From Eubacterium sp. (GTDB taxonomy: Bacteria; Bacillota; Clostridia; Oscillospirales; Acutalibacteraceae), in contig JAFSRN010000004.1 of NCBI GenBank assembly GCA_017446095.1, positions 62,001 to 126,000 of the forward strand: 64,000 nucleotides of DNA. The letters run 5' to 3'. The position numbers and the translations under genes are program-made. Position 1 is the stretch's first letter. Each line of letters opens with the position of its first letter. Below are positions 8,078-16,116 of the stretch, piece after piece. The notes below the pieces were generated by a model. That model made no database searches. It was not told the DNA's origin and saw only the letters and a list, made by a program, of their open reading frames with translations.

Positions 8078-9640
8078 ATGGCAAAAAAAACCGTATTTCT
8101 TACCGGCGGTACCGGTAATATGGGCTGGGCTGCTGTTCAGGAAATGTTAAAGCACCCCAACGACATTAATCTGAAAATCCTTGCAAGAAAAAGCCCTAAA
8201 AACGAAGAGCTTTTAAAGGGACTTATGGCAAAGCCGAACGTTCAGATTGTATGGGGCGACCTTACAGATTACGACAGCCTGCTTGAAGGTATCACAGGTG
8301 CAGACTACGTGCTTCACGTTGGCGGTATGGTATCCCCTGCGGCTGACTGGAAACCGTACAGAACACAGAAAACAAATATCGGCGCAGCAGAGAATATCTG
8401 CAAGGCTGTACTTGCACAGCCTGACCCGGACGCAGTTAAGGTTTGCTACATAGGCACAGTTGCCGAAACAGGCGGACGTAACTATCCTATCCACTGGGGA
8501 CGCTGCGGCGACCCGATTAAGGTTTCTATTTACGACCACTATGCTGTATCAAAGGTTGTTGCAGAGCGCACCTTCGTTGAAAGCGGCATCAAAAACTGGG
8601 TTGTAATGCGTCAGTCGGGTATCCTTTATCCTAACATTCTTAAGAATATGGACCCGATTATGTTCCACGTTCCGATTAACGGCGTGCTTGAGTGGTGCAC
8701 AGTTGAGGACTCCGGCAGACTTATGTGCAACCTTGTGCTTGAGGACGCTGCAGGCAACCTCGGCGCAGACTTCTGGAACCACTACTACAACATCGGTTCA
8801 GGTGAAGAATACAGAATTTCCAACTACGAGTTTGAGCAACTGCTTCTCGGCACGCTCGGTCTTGCAGGTCCGGAAAAACTATTTGACGCTAACTGGTTCA
8901 CGCTCAAGAACTTCCACGGTCAGTTCTACGCTGACGGCGACAAGCTTGAGGAATATCTCCACTTCCGTGAGAATCTTCCTGTTAAGGATTACTTCAACCG
9001 TCTTGCAGATCAGGTTGAATTCTACTTCAAGATTCCGCGTTATCTTCCCAAGAGCGCAGTTGCAGCAGCAGCTAAGCCGTTTATGAAGAAGCTTGCACAG
9101 ACCAAGGACTTCGGTACTCTTGACTGGGTTAAGACAAAGAATCCTGTTCGTCTTTCCGCTTACTACGGCTCATACGAGGATTGGGAAGCAATTCCGAAGG
9201 ATTGGAAAGACTTTGAAATCCGCGAATTTGACAAGCGTTCTGAAGCTGCTGACGAATTCAAGCTTGACCACGGTTATGATGAAAGCAAGCCTGAGAGCGA
9301 GCTTACACTTGACGATATGAAGCAGGCTGCTAAGTTCCGCGGCGGCGAATGCCTGAGCAAGAAGATGAAAAAGGGCGACCTTTCAACAAAGCTCAAGTGG
9401 AAATGCGGTTACTGCGGCGCTGAGTTTGAAGCGTCACCGAACCTTATCCTGCTTGGCGGTCACTGGTGCCCCGAGTGCTACGTTCCGCAGAAGGCTTGGG
9501 ATTACGACAATATCGCAAAGACAAATCCGTTCTTTGCACAGGTTTGGTACCCGAGCCACAAAGAGGATGAATGTAACGTTTATAAGTTCGACGACCTCTT
9601 CCAGGTTGACGGCGTTAAATGGGACGACATCAAGAGATAA
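8078..9640 (+). CDS. extended short-chain dehydrogenase/reductase with C-terminal zinc-ribbon-like segment
   Basis: The 520-residue protein begins with a Rossmann nucleotide-binding motif, TVFLTGGTGNMGWAA (GGxGxxG, residues 5-19). The SDR catalytic pair appears as YDHYAVSK (Tyr-x-x-x-Lys, near residue 155). The first 330 residues look like an extended SDR of the NAD(P)-dependent epimerase/dehydratase type. The last 100 residues are different: WKCGYCGAEFEASPN and WCPECYVP form a CxxC...CxxC pair typical of a zinc ribbon or rubredoxin-like knuckle. The substrate is unknown. The ribosome-binding site AAGGAGG is strong, and the gene is monocistronic between its own promoter and terminator, suggesting high expression. 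Confidence 0.8.
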   Translation: MAKKTVFLTGGTGNMGWAAVQEMLKHPNDINLKILARKSPKNEELLKGLMAKPNVQIVWGDLTDYDSLLEGITGADYVLHVGGMVSPAADWKPYRTQKTNIGAAENICKAVLAQPDPDAVKVCYIGTVAETGGRNYPIHWGRCGDPIKVSIYDHYAVSKVVAERTFVESGIKNWVVMRQSGILYPNILKNMDPIMFHVPINGVLEWCTVEDSGRLMCNLVLEDAAGNLGADFWNHYYNIGSGEEYRISNYEFEQLLLGTLGLAGPEKLFDANWFTLKNFHGQFYADGDKLEEYLHFRENLPVKDYFNRLADQVEFYFKIPRYLPKSAVAAAAKPFMKKLAQTKDFGTLDWVKTKNPVRLSAYYGSYEDWEAIPKDWKDFEIREFDKRSEAADEFKLDHGYDESKPESELTLDDMKQAAKFRGGECLSKKMKKGDLSTKLKWKCGYCGAEFEASPNLILLGGHWCPECYVPQKAWDYDNIAKTNPFFAQVWYPSHKEDECNVYKFDDLFQVDGVKWDDIKR

Positions 9641-9651
9641 TACATACAAAA

Positions 9652-9682
9652 AACACCTTGCAGCAATGCAAGGTGTTTTTTA
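9652..9682 (+). terminator. terminator of the SDR gene
   Basis: AACACCTTGCA (9652-9662) pairs perfectly with TGCAAGGTGTT (9667-9677) around GCAA and is followed by a T tract. Confidence 0.92.
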
Positions 9683-9713
9683 GTGGACAGTAGACAGTGG
9701 ATAGTGGATAGTG
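9681..9713. repeat. short tandem repeat of an 8-base unit
   Basis: About four imperfect head-to-tail copies of AGTGGAYAG-like units occur directly after the SDR terminator. The tract abuts the decayed transposase tail at 9715. Confidence 0.7.
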
Positions 9714-9714
9714 A

Positions 9715-9753
9715 TTTATGAATAGTACCCATCCTCACCGAGCAGTCATTTTT
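9715..9753 (-). pseudogene. remnant of a Y1/RAYT transposase 3' end
   Basis: This 39-bp stretch matches 34 of 39 bases of 10301-10339, the 3' end of the CCA-transposase fusion gene. Read on the minus strand in the matching frame it ends LLGEDGYYS-stop, compared with LIGEDEYYS-stop in the intact gene, but the preceding codon TGG has become TGA. It is therefore a dead tail fragment of a second transposase copy. The two tails flank the membrane PH-like gene. Confidence 0.7.
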
Positions 9754-9754
9754 A

Positions 9755-10291
9755 TTATATCTTCTCATTTATCGCTTCTAAAAAGCCTTCATTATCTTTT
9801 AGTGAAAACAGCACAACGTATTGTTCTTCGCCGTTTTGAACGGCAAGTCTGACACAGTCCTTACTGTTACCTCCGGTAAAATACCCTTTTTCCTTATTAA
9901 AGCTGCGAAAAAACATAATTATCGAATATATAAATAATCCGCCAAGACCGCGTGTGTGCATTCTATTATGGGAAAGCAGCGGCTCTCGTTTTGAATCACC
10001 AAAATAGCAATAATCTGTAACATCAGAATATTTTATCATTTTTACTTTCTTAAAGCCGCTGATTTCCATATAATTGTCGTACAAAAATACGCCATATAAT
10101 CGTTTCCTTCTGTAAAGGACAATTATGATATAAACGGAAATATAAAAAGCAATCGAATAAATCAAAACCCGAATGGAATAATCTGACGTAACATAATTGA
10201 GTGCACAAAACAGACCGCAAATGTAAAAATAAGCAATTGAAAGCACAATTATTACTACCTTTGGTGTTTCTGAATATTCAAAATATTTCAT
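9755..10291 (-). CDS. small membrane protein with a bacterial PH-like domain
   Basis: I start the gene at the ATG at 10291 (MKYFEYSETPK) because AAAGGA lies 7 bp upstream; longer versions would run into the neighbouring transposase tail. The 178-residue product has two close transmembrane helices (VVIIVLSIAYFYICGLFCAL and VLIYSIAFYISVYIIIVLY). A beta-rich soluble part follows (GVFLYDNYMEISGFKKVKMIKYSDVT), typical of membrane-anchored bacterial PH domains (bPH/YcxB-like). No enzyme motif is seen. Base composition is clearly more AT-rich than neighbouring genes. With its position between two transposase tails, this hints at acquisition by transfer. Function unknown. Confidence 0.7.
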   Translation of the reverse strand: MKYFEYSETPKVVIIVLSIAYFYICGLFCALNYVTSDYSIRVLIYSIAFYISVYIIIVLYRRKRLYGVFLYDNYMEISGFKKVKMIKYSDVTDYCYFGDSKREPLLSHNRMHTRGLGGLFIYSIIMFFRSFNKEKGYFTGGNSKDCVRLAVQNGEEQYVVLFSLKDNEGFLEAINEKI

Positions 10292-10301
10292 ACTTAATCC
10301 T

Positions 10302-12113
10302 TTATGAATAGTACTCATCCTCGCCGATGAGCCATTTTTTTGGGTTTTCGTCGATGTATTGCAGGTGCAATAAGTAATCGTCCTCGTCACGGATGATGTG
10401 ATCGTGGAACGAACGTTGCCAGATCGAAGTATTACACCGTTTATTTGTAAATCGTTTAAATGTTGACACCCACATTGATACAAGAGAATTTGTAGGGGTC
10501 GGCGTCCCCGACGACCCGGTTACTATGTTTAATAATATATGAATATGATTTGGCATAATAACATATTTTTCAGCAACAATATTTTCATATACATTATTCA
10601 TTTCAATGATTTGGTTATCAATTATTGTGCCGTAATACGAAAGGTTGATTTTCGGGGCGTCGGGGACGCCGCCCCCTACAACGCTTGAAAGAAACTTTGC
10701 TTTTTCTTTCGTGCATATTGTGATGAAATATGCTCCGTTTGATGAATAATCGTAATTCTTTAACCTGTTGCGTTTACGAATGGGTTTATAGTCGGCTTCT
10801 GCGATGTGCAGGAGTTTTTCTTTTTGATTGAGGGTTGGATTGCCGGATACATCGCTAATCAGTTTGTCAAGCTCATCGGCAATCTGCTTGCCCTCAAAGC
10901 CGATTTGCTTTAACTCATTGCCGCCTATTGCAAGGTCGCTGATTCTGTACGGTTCGCCGCTGTTGATGATTTCGATTGTCTGAAGTTTAATCCTTTTGAG
11001 CGTGTCGATTTCAGGCATTGACAAGTCAAGGTTGTGGCTCATCAAATCCGCTATTTTGAAGTCAATATAATCAAGCGTCAGGTCCTCGCCGAGATTGCGC
11101 AGCCATCGCTTGATATTTGACGGCTTGGGAGTGATGTAATAATCGTGGTTTGCAATCAGCGTCTGCACCTTGTGCTTAATCCCGTTGCTTGCGTGCAGGC
11201 GGTCAAGTATGACGCGCGCCTTCTGCTCGCTGATAATCGGGTGACCTTTGAAGTGATCCTGCCCATTGTCGTCAGTCGTTTTTACAAACGGCTTGCCGAT
11301 GTCGTGGAACAGCATTGCAAGGCGCATATAGTCCTTTTTGGGTGTAAGAGCAACCGACTTAACTATGTGCGTATACACGTCGTAAAGGTGCCATTTGCTG
11401 TGCTGCTCAAAGTCAAAGCACGGCGCAAGTTCGGGCAAAACAACGGCAAAAACGTCGCGGTATTTAAGCAGAATATCCTCGCAGTAATCCCCGAGTAAAA
11501 GCTTGACAAGCTCGGTATAAATGCGCTCGGTTGCGATGTTTTTAAGCAGGTCTTTATTGTCAAAAACCGCCTGCGAAGTATGCTCTTCAATATCAAAGCC
11601 AAGCACTGCGGCAAAGCGTAGCGCACGCATAATGCGCAGCGCGTCCTCTTTAAAACGCCTGTCGGGGTCGCCGACTGCGCGGATTATCTTATTATTTATA
11701 TCCTCAACGCCGCCGAACTCGTCTACAATCCCGACCTCGTCATTATACGCAAGCGCGTTAACCGTAAAATCGCGGCGCGCAAGGTCGTCTTTAAGATTGC
11801 GCACAAACTGCACATTTTCCGGATGGCGGTTGTCAAGATAATCGCCGTCGGTGCGGAAGGTCGTAATCTCATACGATTCACGCTCTATAACAGCGGTAAC
11901 CGTGCCGTGCTTGATACCCGTTTCGACAAACTTGATGCCGTTATCGGCAAGCACAGCCTCAACCTCCTGCGGTGTTGCGGAAGTGGTTATATCGATATCC
12001 CCTGCTTCGCACCCCATAATGCTATCGCGCACAAAGCCGCCGACGGCGTACGCATCGTACCCCGCGGCGGTGAGTGTGGCTATTAACTTTTTAGCGTTAA
12101 CAGGTAATTCCAT
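10302..12113 (-). CDS. cca: CCA-adding tRNA nucleotidyltransferase fused in frame to a Y1/RAYT-type transposase
   Basis: The start is ATG 12113 (MELPVNAKKLIATL) after GGAAGT, giving 603 residues. Residues 1 to about 438 are a complete CCA-adding enzyme that builds or repairs tRNA 3' CCA ends. They include the nucleotidyltransferase motif GGFVRDSIMGCEAGDIDI, the template motif RRDFTVNALAY, DPDRRFKEDALRIMRALRFA and an HD motif, LAMLFHDIGKP. At about residue 440, with no stop and no nearby start codon, the frame continues into RKRNRLKNYDYSSNGAYFIT. This is the typical beginning of a free-standing Y1_Tnp (REP-associated tyrosine transposase) protein. The HUH motif MPNHIHILL and the YIDENP tyrosine motif are both intact. 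Two 27-bp GC-rich repeats lie inside the transposase part. The fusion looks expressible and is very unusual. Confidence 0.9.
   Translation of the reverse strand: MELPVNAKKLIATLTAAGYDAYAVGGFVRDSIMGCEAGDIDITTSATPQEVEAVLADNGIKFVETGIKHGTVTAVIERESYEITTFRTDGDYLDNRHPENVQFVRNLKDDLARRDFTVNALAYNDEVGIVDEFGGVEDINNKIIRAVGDPDRRFKEDALRIMRALRFAAVLGFDIEEHTSQAVFDNKDLLKNIATERIYTELVKLLLGDYCEDILLKYRDVFAVVLPELAPCFDFEQHSKWHLYDVYTHIVKSVALTPKKDYMRLAMLFHDIGKPFVKTTDDNGQDHFKGHPIISEQKARVILDRLHASNGIKHKVQTLIANHDYYITPKPSNIKRWLRNLGEDLTLDYIDFKIADLMSHNLDLSMPEIDTLKRIKLQTIEIINSGEPYRISDLAIGGNELKQIGFEGKQIADELDKLISDVSGNPTLNQKEKLLHIAEADYKPIRKRNRLKNYDYSSNGAYFITICTKEKAKFLSSVVGGGVPDAPKINLSYYGTIIDNQIIEMNNVYENIVAEKYVIMPNHIHILLNIVTGSSGTPTPTNSLVSMWVSTFKRFTNKRCNTSIWQRSFHDHIIRDEDDYLLHLQYIDENPKKWLIGEDEYYS
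10492..10518 (+). repeat. REP-like 27-mer inside the transposase reading frame (copy 1)
   Basis: The plus-strand sequence starts GTAGGGGTCGGCG and ends GACGACCCG. It matches 22 of 27 bases of the intergenic 27-mer and 25 of 27 of the in-gene copy at 10653. On the coding strand it encodes the GSSGTPTPT segment. Confidence 0.8.
10653..10679 (-). repeat. REP-like 27-mer inside the transposase reading frame (copy 2, inverted)
   Basis: Read on the minus strand it starts GTAGGGGGCGGCG and ends GACGCCCCG. It matches 24 of 27 bases of the intergenic 27-mer. It is inverted relative to the copy at 10492 and encodes VGGGVPDAP. Confidence 0.82.
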
Positions 12114-12167
12114 AATTATACTTCCGTTATTTTTGCCGGATTGCCGAATACTATTAGCGGTGATTAG

Positions 12168-12563
12168 ATGAATCCGTATGCTACTTACACGCTGTTGTTT
12201 TTGCTTGGCGGCAACGCCTACTGCGCGATTGAACTGCTGTACCGTGCAAGAACGCACTACAGTATGTTTTTCTGCGCGGGTATGGCGGTTATTGTGCTGT
12301 ATTACATTTATGCACAGCACAGAGCGATTAACCCGCTGCTGTTTGCGCTGATTGCCGCAGCCGTAATCACGACACTTGAATTCATTTTCGGCGTGGTTTT
12401 TAATATGCTTTTAAAAATGAACGTGTGGGATTATTCAGGCGTGCCGCTGAATATTTTAGGGCAGATTTGCCTGCCGTTTACCGCAATATGGTTTGTGTTC
12501 GGGCTGGTGCTATATGCGGCGTTCAGTCTTGCAAATACAGTTTTACAAGGCTTTTTTCGTTAA
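12168..12563 (+). CDS. small integral membrane protein, putative ABC-transporter type IV (CmpB-like) family
   Basis: The 131-residue protein has four predicted transmembrane helices: YATYTLLFLLGGNAYCAIEL, FFCAGMAVIVLYYIY, LLFALIAAAVITTLEFIFGV and LPFTAIWFVFGLVLYAAF. The EFIFGVVFN...WDYSGVPLNILGQICLPF pattern is characteristic of the PF06541 'putative ABC-transporter type IV' family. These occur widely in Firmicutes without a known transport substrate. The gene is divergent from cca and shares a 54-bp gap with it. Its 3' end overlaps the convergent hypothetical gene at 12523 by 41 bp. Confidence 0.78.
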   Translation: MNPYATYTLLFLLGGNAYCAIELLYRARTHYSMFFCAGMAVIVLYYIYAQHRAINPLLFALIAAAVITTLEFIFGVVFNMLLKMNVWDYSGVPLNILGQICLPFTAIWFVFGLVLYAAFSLANTVLQGFFR

Positions 12564-12924
12564 ACTTATCAAGTTCCGCGACTGCCTGCTTGATTTCGTC
12601 TTCTGTCATTGCGGGCTGTTCTTCAGGGTAATCCCAGTTTGTATAAGGATTCTTCTTTGTGCAGAGCATTTTGCCGTCGACAAGCTGCCAGGGATATATC
12701 AGGATTTTACGCTTATTTTTGACGTAAAACAGCGTGCCTGTTGTGCCGTTTGATACGTTTTTGAAAAAGACGAGTTTTTTTGCCTGCTTCATCAGTATGC
12801 GTATTTGCTGGTCGTACGGCATACGGCGGAACTGCCGCTTGTTGATGAGCGGCAGCACAATCACGCCGAGCAGTATTATTACGGCAACAGCAGCGATGAG
12901 CGCAACTAACTGTGCAGATGACAT
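12523..12924 (-). CDS. small membrane-anchored protein of unknown function
   Basis: The 133-residue product has one N-terminal transmembrane helix (about residues 6-28, LVALIAAVAVIILLGVIVLP). A basic cytoplasmic stretch follows (KRQFRRMP, then ILMKQAKKLVFF) and then a short domain with NPYTNWDYPEEQPAMTEDEI. I do not recognise a family. It is the last gene of the phosphohexomutase operon and is coupled to the alpha-mannosidase gene by a one-base stop/start overlap (TAATG). Its 3' end overlaps the convergent CmpB-like gene. Confidence 0.72.
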   Translation of the reverse strand: MSSAQLVALIAAVAVIILLGVIVLPLINKRQFRRMPYDQQIRILMKQAKKLVFFKNVSNGTTGTLFYVKNKRKILIYPWQLVDGKMLCTKKNPYTNWDYPEEQPAMTEDEIKQAVAELDKFNEKSLVKLYLQD

Positions 12925-15854
12925 TACAAATCAACCCCAATAGTAATAATTTCAAACGGCGTGTAATTAATCACTTCGGTTTCGCCGATAACCTCCTCAA
13001 GCATATTGAGGATTTTAACAGGCTTGTTGAGCGTGATGCTGCCGCGGTTGCCGTCCTGCTCGGACAGGCGTAAAACGTTCATATTGCCGTCCTCGCTGCG
13101 CTTTGCAGCCTGCAGATAAAGCGGCTCAAAGGTCGGGTAATTCCAAACACAGTCGCCCTTAACAAGTGGCGCGTTGTACTGCAGCGCAAGGTTGTTAACG
13201 CTTGCCGTAACTGCACTGCCAGCGTGCGGCATAATCATATAGCAGAAATTGTGATGACCGAGGTCTGATGTGACATCCGGGCGCTCGGTAGCACGAAGGA
13301 GCGACAGCGCCATGGTGCCGCCCTCAAAACTAACGCCGTACTTGCCGTTATTGATAAGCGCAACGCCGCCCGAGGTTTCGTCAAGCGAGCACCACTTATG
13401 GTGGCAGGTTTCAAATCGTGCCTGCTGCCAGGAGGTGTTGCGGTGAGTTTCGCGCTCGATGTAGCCGGCAGACGTGTCGCAAAGCGCCTTGCGCGTAAGC
13501 ACGTTGCAGTCAAACTGCGCCTTGGCGAGCTTGTGGCTCTCGTGCCAATCGACGATGTTCTCTACCTCTATTCCCCTGCTCTGGCGGAACAGACGCACAA
13601 GGACAGTCCACTGCGATTTTTCAGTAGCAAGAACTGCCTTAAAGGTCGCGCACTCGCCGTCAAGTTCACAGAGGGCAAGAGGCTCTTTTACGGTAATATC
13701 GATTTCCTTATCCTTGTAATTCGGCAGAATGTCCCAGGCATCGTAGTTGCCCGGTCGGTCATCGTAGATGTGAAGTTTGTTGAAATCGCCGTTTGCCCAC
13801 TCCCTGCAAAGCTCTTTATCGTATAGCGAAGCAATAGAAGCGTCCGCGTTAAAGTCAATGTTATAGTAAGGCGTTGCAGCCTTATTGCCGTCTACATCAA
13901 TCCAGTCGGCGCCGTGTTTAACAGCGCGCAGCGACTTTGACTGCATAGGCGCGATATTCGGCACAAGCCAGTTGCCGCGCTTGCCGAGGCGTGTGGAGGT
14001 GCCTTTTTTATTCTCTACAAATGTGAGCGCATCACGCGTTACATTCAGCGTATTTACATACTTGCTGCCGCTGCCGATAATCGAATCAAGTTCGCGCTCA
14101 ACATCTGCGTAGTCGCGCATAGCGTCCTCGTATACAGGGTGAATGTGAGAGCCCGGCAGAATGTCGTGGAACTGATTAACAAGGAACTTTTTGTAAAGCT
14201 CTGTTATCTTATCACGGTTGCCCTCGCCGCGCATAACGGACAGGATTTCCGCATCCCTTAATTTGTATTCAATGCGGCGGTTAGCGCGCTTCATATCCGA
14301 TTTTGTGGTGAAGGTGCCGCGATGCATTTCAAGGTACAGTTCGCCATCCCAGACCTCAAGATTTTCGTTATTCTTAAGATTCCTTTCAAGGAATTCAGCG
14401 CCGCCCATATGCTCGCACTTGGGCATAACCGACACCTTGTCAAAGCGGTGCATAAGCTCAATCATTTCCTCTGTGCAGCCGGAGCCGCCGTCACCGTAGC
14501 CGAACATATTCATTGTCTGGCCGCCGGTGTCCTTATCGATATAAGCGTCCCAGTTCTGCTGAATTTGCGAGGGATAGTTCCATGTGATAAAGTGCGTAGG
14601 CGGCACGCAGGCAAACACCTCGCTGCCGTCAATTCCGCGCCAGATAAAGTTGTTGTGCGGGAAGCGGTTTGTGTCGTTCCATGTGGACATTTTGTTGGAA
14701 ACAAAGTACTCGACGCCGCACTTTTTGAGGATTTGCGGCATTATCCAGCTATTGCCGAAAACATCCGGCAGCCATGCGTTATTCACCGTTTTGCCGAACA
14801 TACGCCTGAATGTGAGCTGGCCGTAAAGGCACTGGCGGATGAGCGACTCGGCACTCGGTATGTTGCAATCCGGCTCAACGTACATCGCGCCCACAGGCTC
14901 AAACTGACCTGTTTCAACCTTTTGTTTAAGCTCGTCAAAAACTTCGGGGTAATACTTTTCAAGCGTTTCGTACACGTAGGGCTGTGTGTGGGTGAACCTG
15001 AAATCGGGGTACCTGTCCATAAGGCGCAGCTGAATAAGCACGGTGCGCAGATTTTTCTGCACCGTGTGGATTTTACGCCAGTAGTACGCAAGGTCGAGGT
15101 GTGAGTGCGCAATCAGCGCTACGTCGCCTGCGCCCTTGTATGTGTCGTTAGCATAGATGACCTCGTCCATATAATTTTTCGCTTCGTCAACGCCTGTGAG
15201 TTCGTCGGAATCGAAGTCGATGAAATTCATGCAGTTATTGAGTTCGCGGTTCAGGAATGCACGGTAGTCCTCGTTAAAATTATCGGACTGCGCAATGTCG
15301 AGAAACAGCTCGAAATCCCACACAAGATCCTGCACGGCGTGGTTGACTGTGCAGATGTACGCACCCTCAAAAATCTGGCGGCAGCCGCGCACGGCAAGGG
15401 ATTCGGGGTTGCGCTCGTCGTCGGGCTTTGAGCGGTTGTAGCCCATCATATCAAAATGTAAGGTTTTGCTGTCGTCGATATAGGGCGAAAGCAGCATTCT
15501 CTCGCGGTTAGGGTCTACGCCGCCGATGTACTTGCCGTTGACCTTTACGCAGATTTCCGCCGCAGTTTTGAGCGAAAACCACAGTTCTTTGCCGCGCAGA
15601 TGTTCGGGGATATCAACGTCAGCCCTGATAAACGCCGTGCCGTCGGGCGTGAAGTACATATCGCCCTTTTTAAGCGGGCGATAGTCGTTTGAGTAATACT
15701 CAAATTCCATTTCGCCGACCTGGCGCGCATCGCGAATCATAAGGTTTGTGATTTCCCACTTTTCGCTGTAGATGCGACGCTTAAGCCAGTTAAAGCGCAT
15801 TGCAGTCCATTCTTCGGGGCGCAGCGAGCGCCTCTCAACTTTAATATGTGCCAT
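12924..15854 (-). CDS. alpha-mannosidase, glycoside hydrolase family 38
   Basis: The 976-residue enzyme hydrolyses alpha-linked mannose. It has the family layout of an N-terminal beta domain (about 1-245) and a catalytic domain starting at ALIAHSHLDLAYYW, where His and Asp bind the catalytic zinc. The nucleophile region is WLPDVFGNSWIMPQILKK, with the Asp in LPD, near residue 370. C-terminal beta-sandwich domains follow and end ILNMLEEVIGETEVINYTPFE. There is no signal peptide, so it should act in the cytoplasm on imported mannosides. It lies 12 bp after the NifU-like gene and downstream of phosphohexomutase, which could feed released mannose phosphates into glycolysis. Confidence 0.92.
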   Translation of the reverse strand: MAHIKVERRSLRPEEWTAMRFNWLKRRIYSEKWEITNLMIRDARQVGEMEFEYYSNDYRPLKKGDMYFTPDGTAFIRADVDIPEHLRGKELWFSLKTAAEICVKVNGKYIGGVDPNRERMLLSPYIDDSKTLHFDMMGYNRSKPDDERNPESLAVRGCRQIFEGAYICTVNHAVQDLVWDFELFLDIAQSDNFNEDYRAFLNRELNNCMNFIDFDSDELTGVDEAKNYMDEVIYANDTYKGAGDVALIAHSHLDLAYYWRKIHTVQKNLRTVLIQLRLMDRYPDFRFTHTQPYVYETLEKYYPEVFDELKQKVETGQFEPVGAMYVEPDCNIPSAESLIRQCLYGQLTFRRMFGKTVNNAWLPDVFGNSWIMPQILKKCGVEYFVSNKMSTWNDTNRFPHNNFIWRGIDGSEVFACVPPTHFITWNYPSQIQQNWDAYIDKDTGGQTMNMFGYGDGGSGCTEEMIELMHRFDKVSVMPKCEHMGGAEFLERNLKNNENLEVWDGELYLEMHRGTFTTKSDMKRANRRIEYKLRDAEILSVMRGEGNRDKITELYKKFLVNQFHDILPGSHIHPVYEDAMRDYADVERELDSIIGSGSKYVNTLNVTRDALTFVENKKGTSTRLGKRGNWLVPNIAPMQSKSLRAVKHGADWIDVDGNKAATPYYNIDFNADASIASLYDKELCREWANGDFNKLHIYDDRPGNYDAWDILPNYKDKEIDITVKEPLALCELDGECATFKAVLATEKSQWTVLVRLFRQSRGIEVENIVDWHESHKLAKAQFDCNVLTRKALCDTSAGYIERETHRNTSWQQARFETCHHKWCSLDETSGGVALINNGKYGVSFEGGTMALSLLRATERPDVTSDLGHHNFCYMIMPHAGSAVTASVNNLALQYNAPLVKGDCVWNYPTFEPLYLQAAKRSEDGNMNVLRLSEQDGNRGSITLNKPVKILNMLEEVIGETEVINYTPFEIITIGVDL

Positions 15855-15866
15855 AAGTACGCCCCC

Positions 15867-16106
15867 TTATACGTCCTGAAAATACGGTTTTTTGCGTACC
15901 GCTTCAACCCTGACATCGATGCCGAGGTCGGTTTTTACCTGCTGTTCAATCCAGTCGCAGCAGCGGTGCAGTATCATACACTTTGAACACTCGCCGCGGA
16001 AAATAAGCGTGAGTGTGCCGTTTTCGCATTTTACAAATTCAACCCAGCCGCCGTCGCCCTGCAGTTTGGGCTGAAGTACATTTTCTACATAACTTTGAAT
16101 TTTCAT
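15867..16106 (-). CDS. NifU C-terminal-domain-like protein
   Basis: I choose the ATG at 16106 (MKIQSYVENVLQPKLQGDGG), preceded by AAGGA, giving 79 residues; a longer reading would overlap the end of the preceding gene. The protein resembles the NifU C-terminal domain, a scaffold that carries Fe-S clusters: an amphipathic helix, the G-D-G-G turn, then GECSKCMILHRCC, where CxxC matches the usual cluster-binding pair, and a final mixed segment. The extra cysteines (HRCC) are not typical. A role in Fe-S assembly is inferred from the fold only, and the neighbouring genes do not obviously need it. Confidence 0.68.
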   Translation of the reverse strand: MKIQSYVENVLQPKLQGDGGWVEFVKCENGTLTLIFRGECSKCMILHRCCDWIEQQVKTDLGIDVRVEAVRKKPYFQDV

Positions 16107-16116
16107 AACCGTATCC

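Noticed and set aside
9580..9768. A 62-codon minus-strand frame overlapping the SDR terminator
   Set aside because: It crosses a perfect terminator and the decayed transposase tail and ends inside the SDR gene. It is explained by the repeat remnant.
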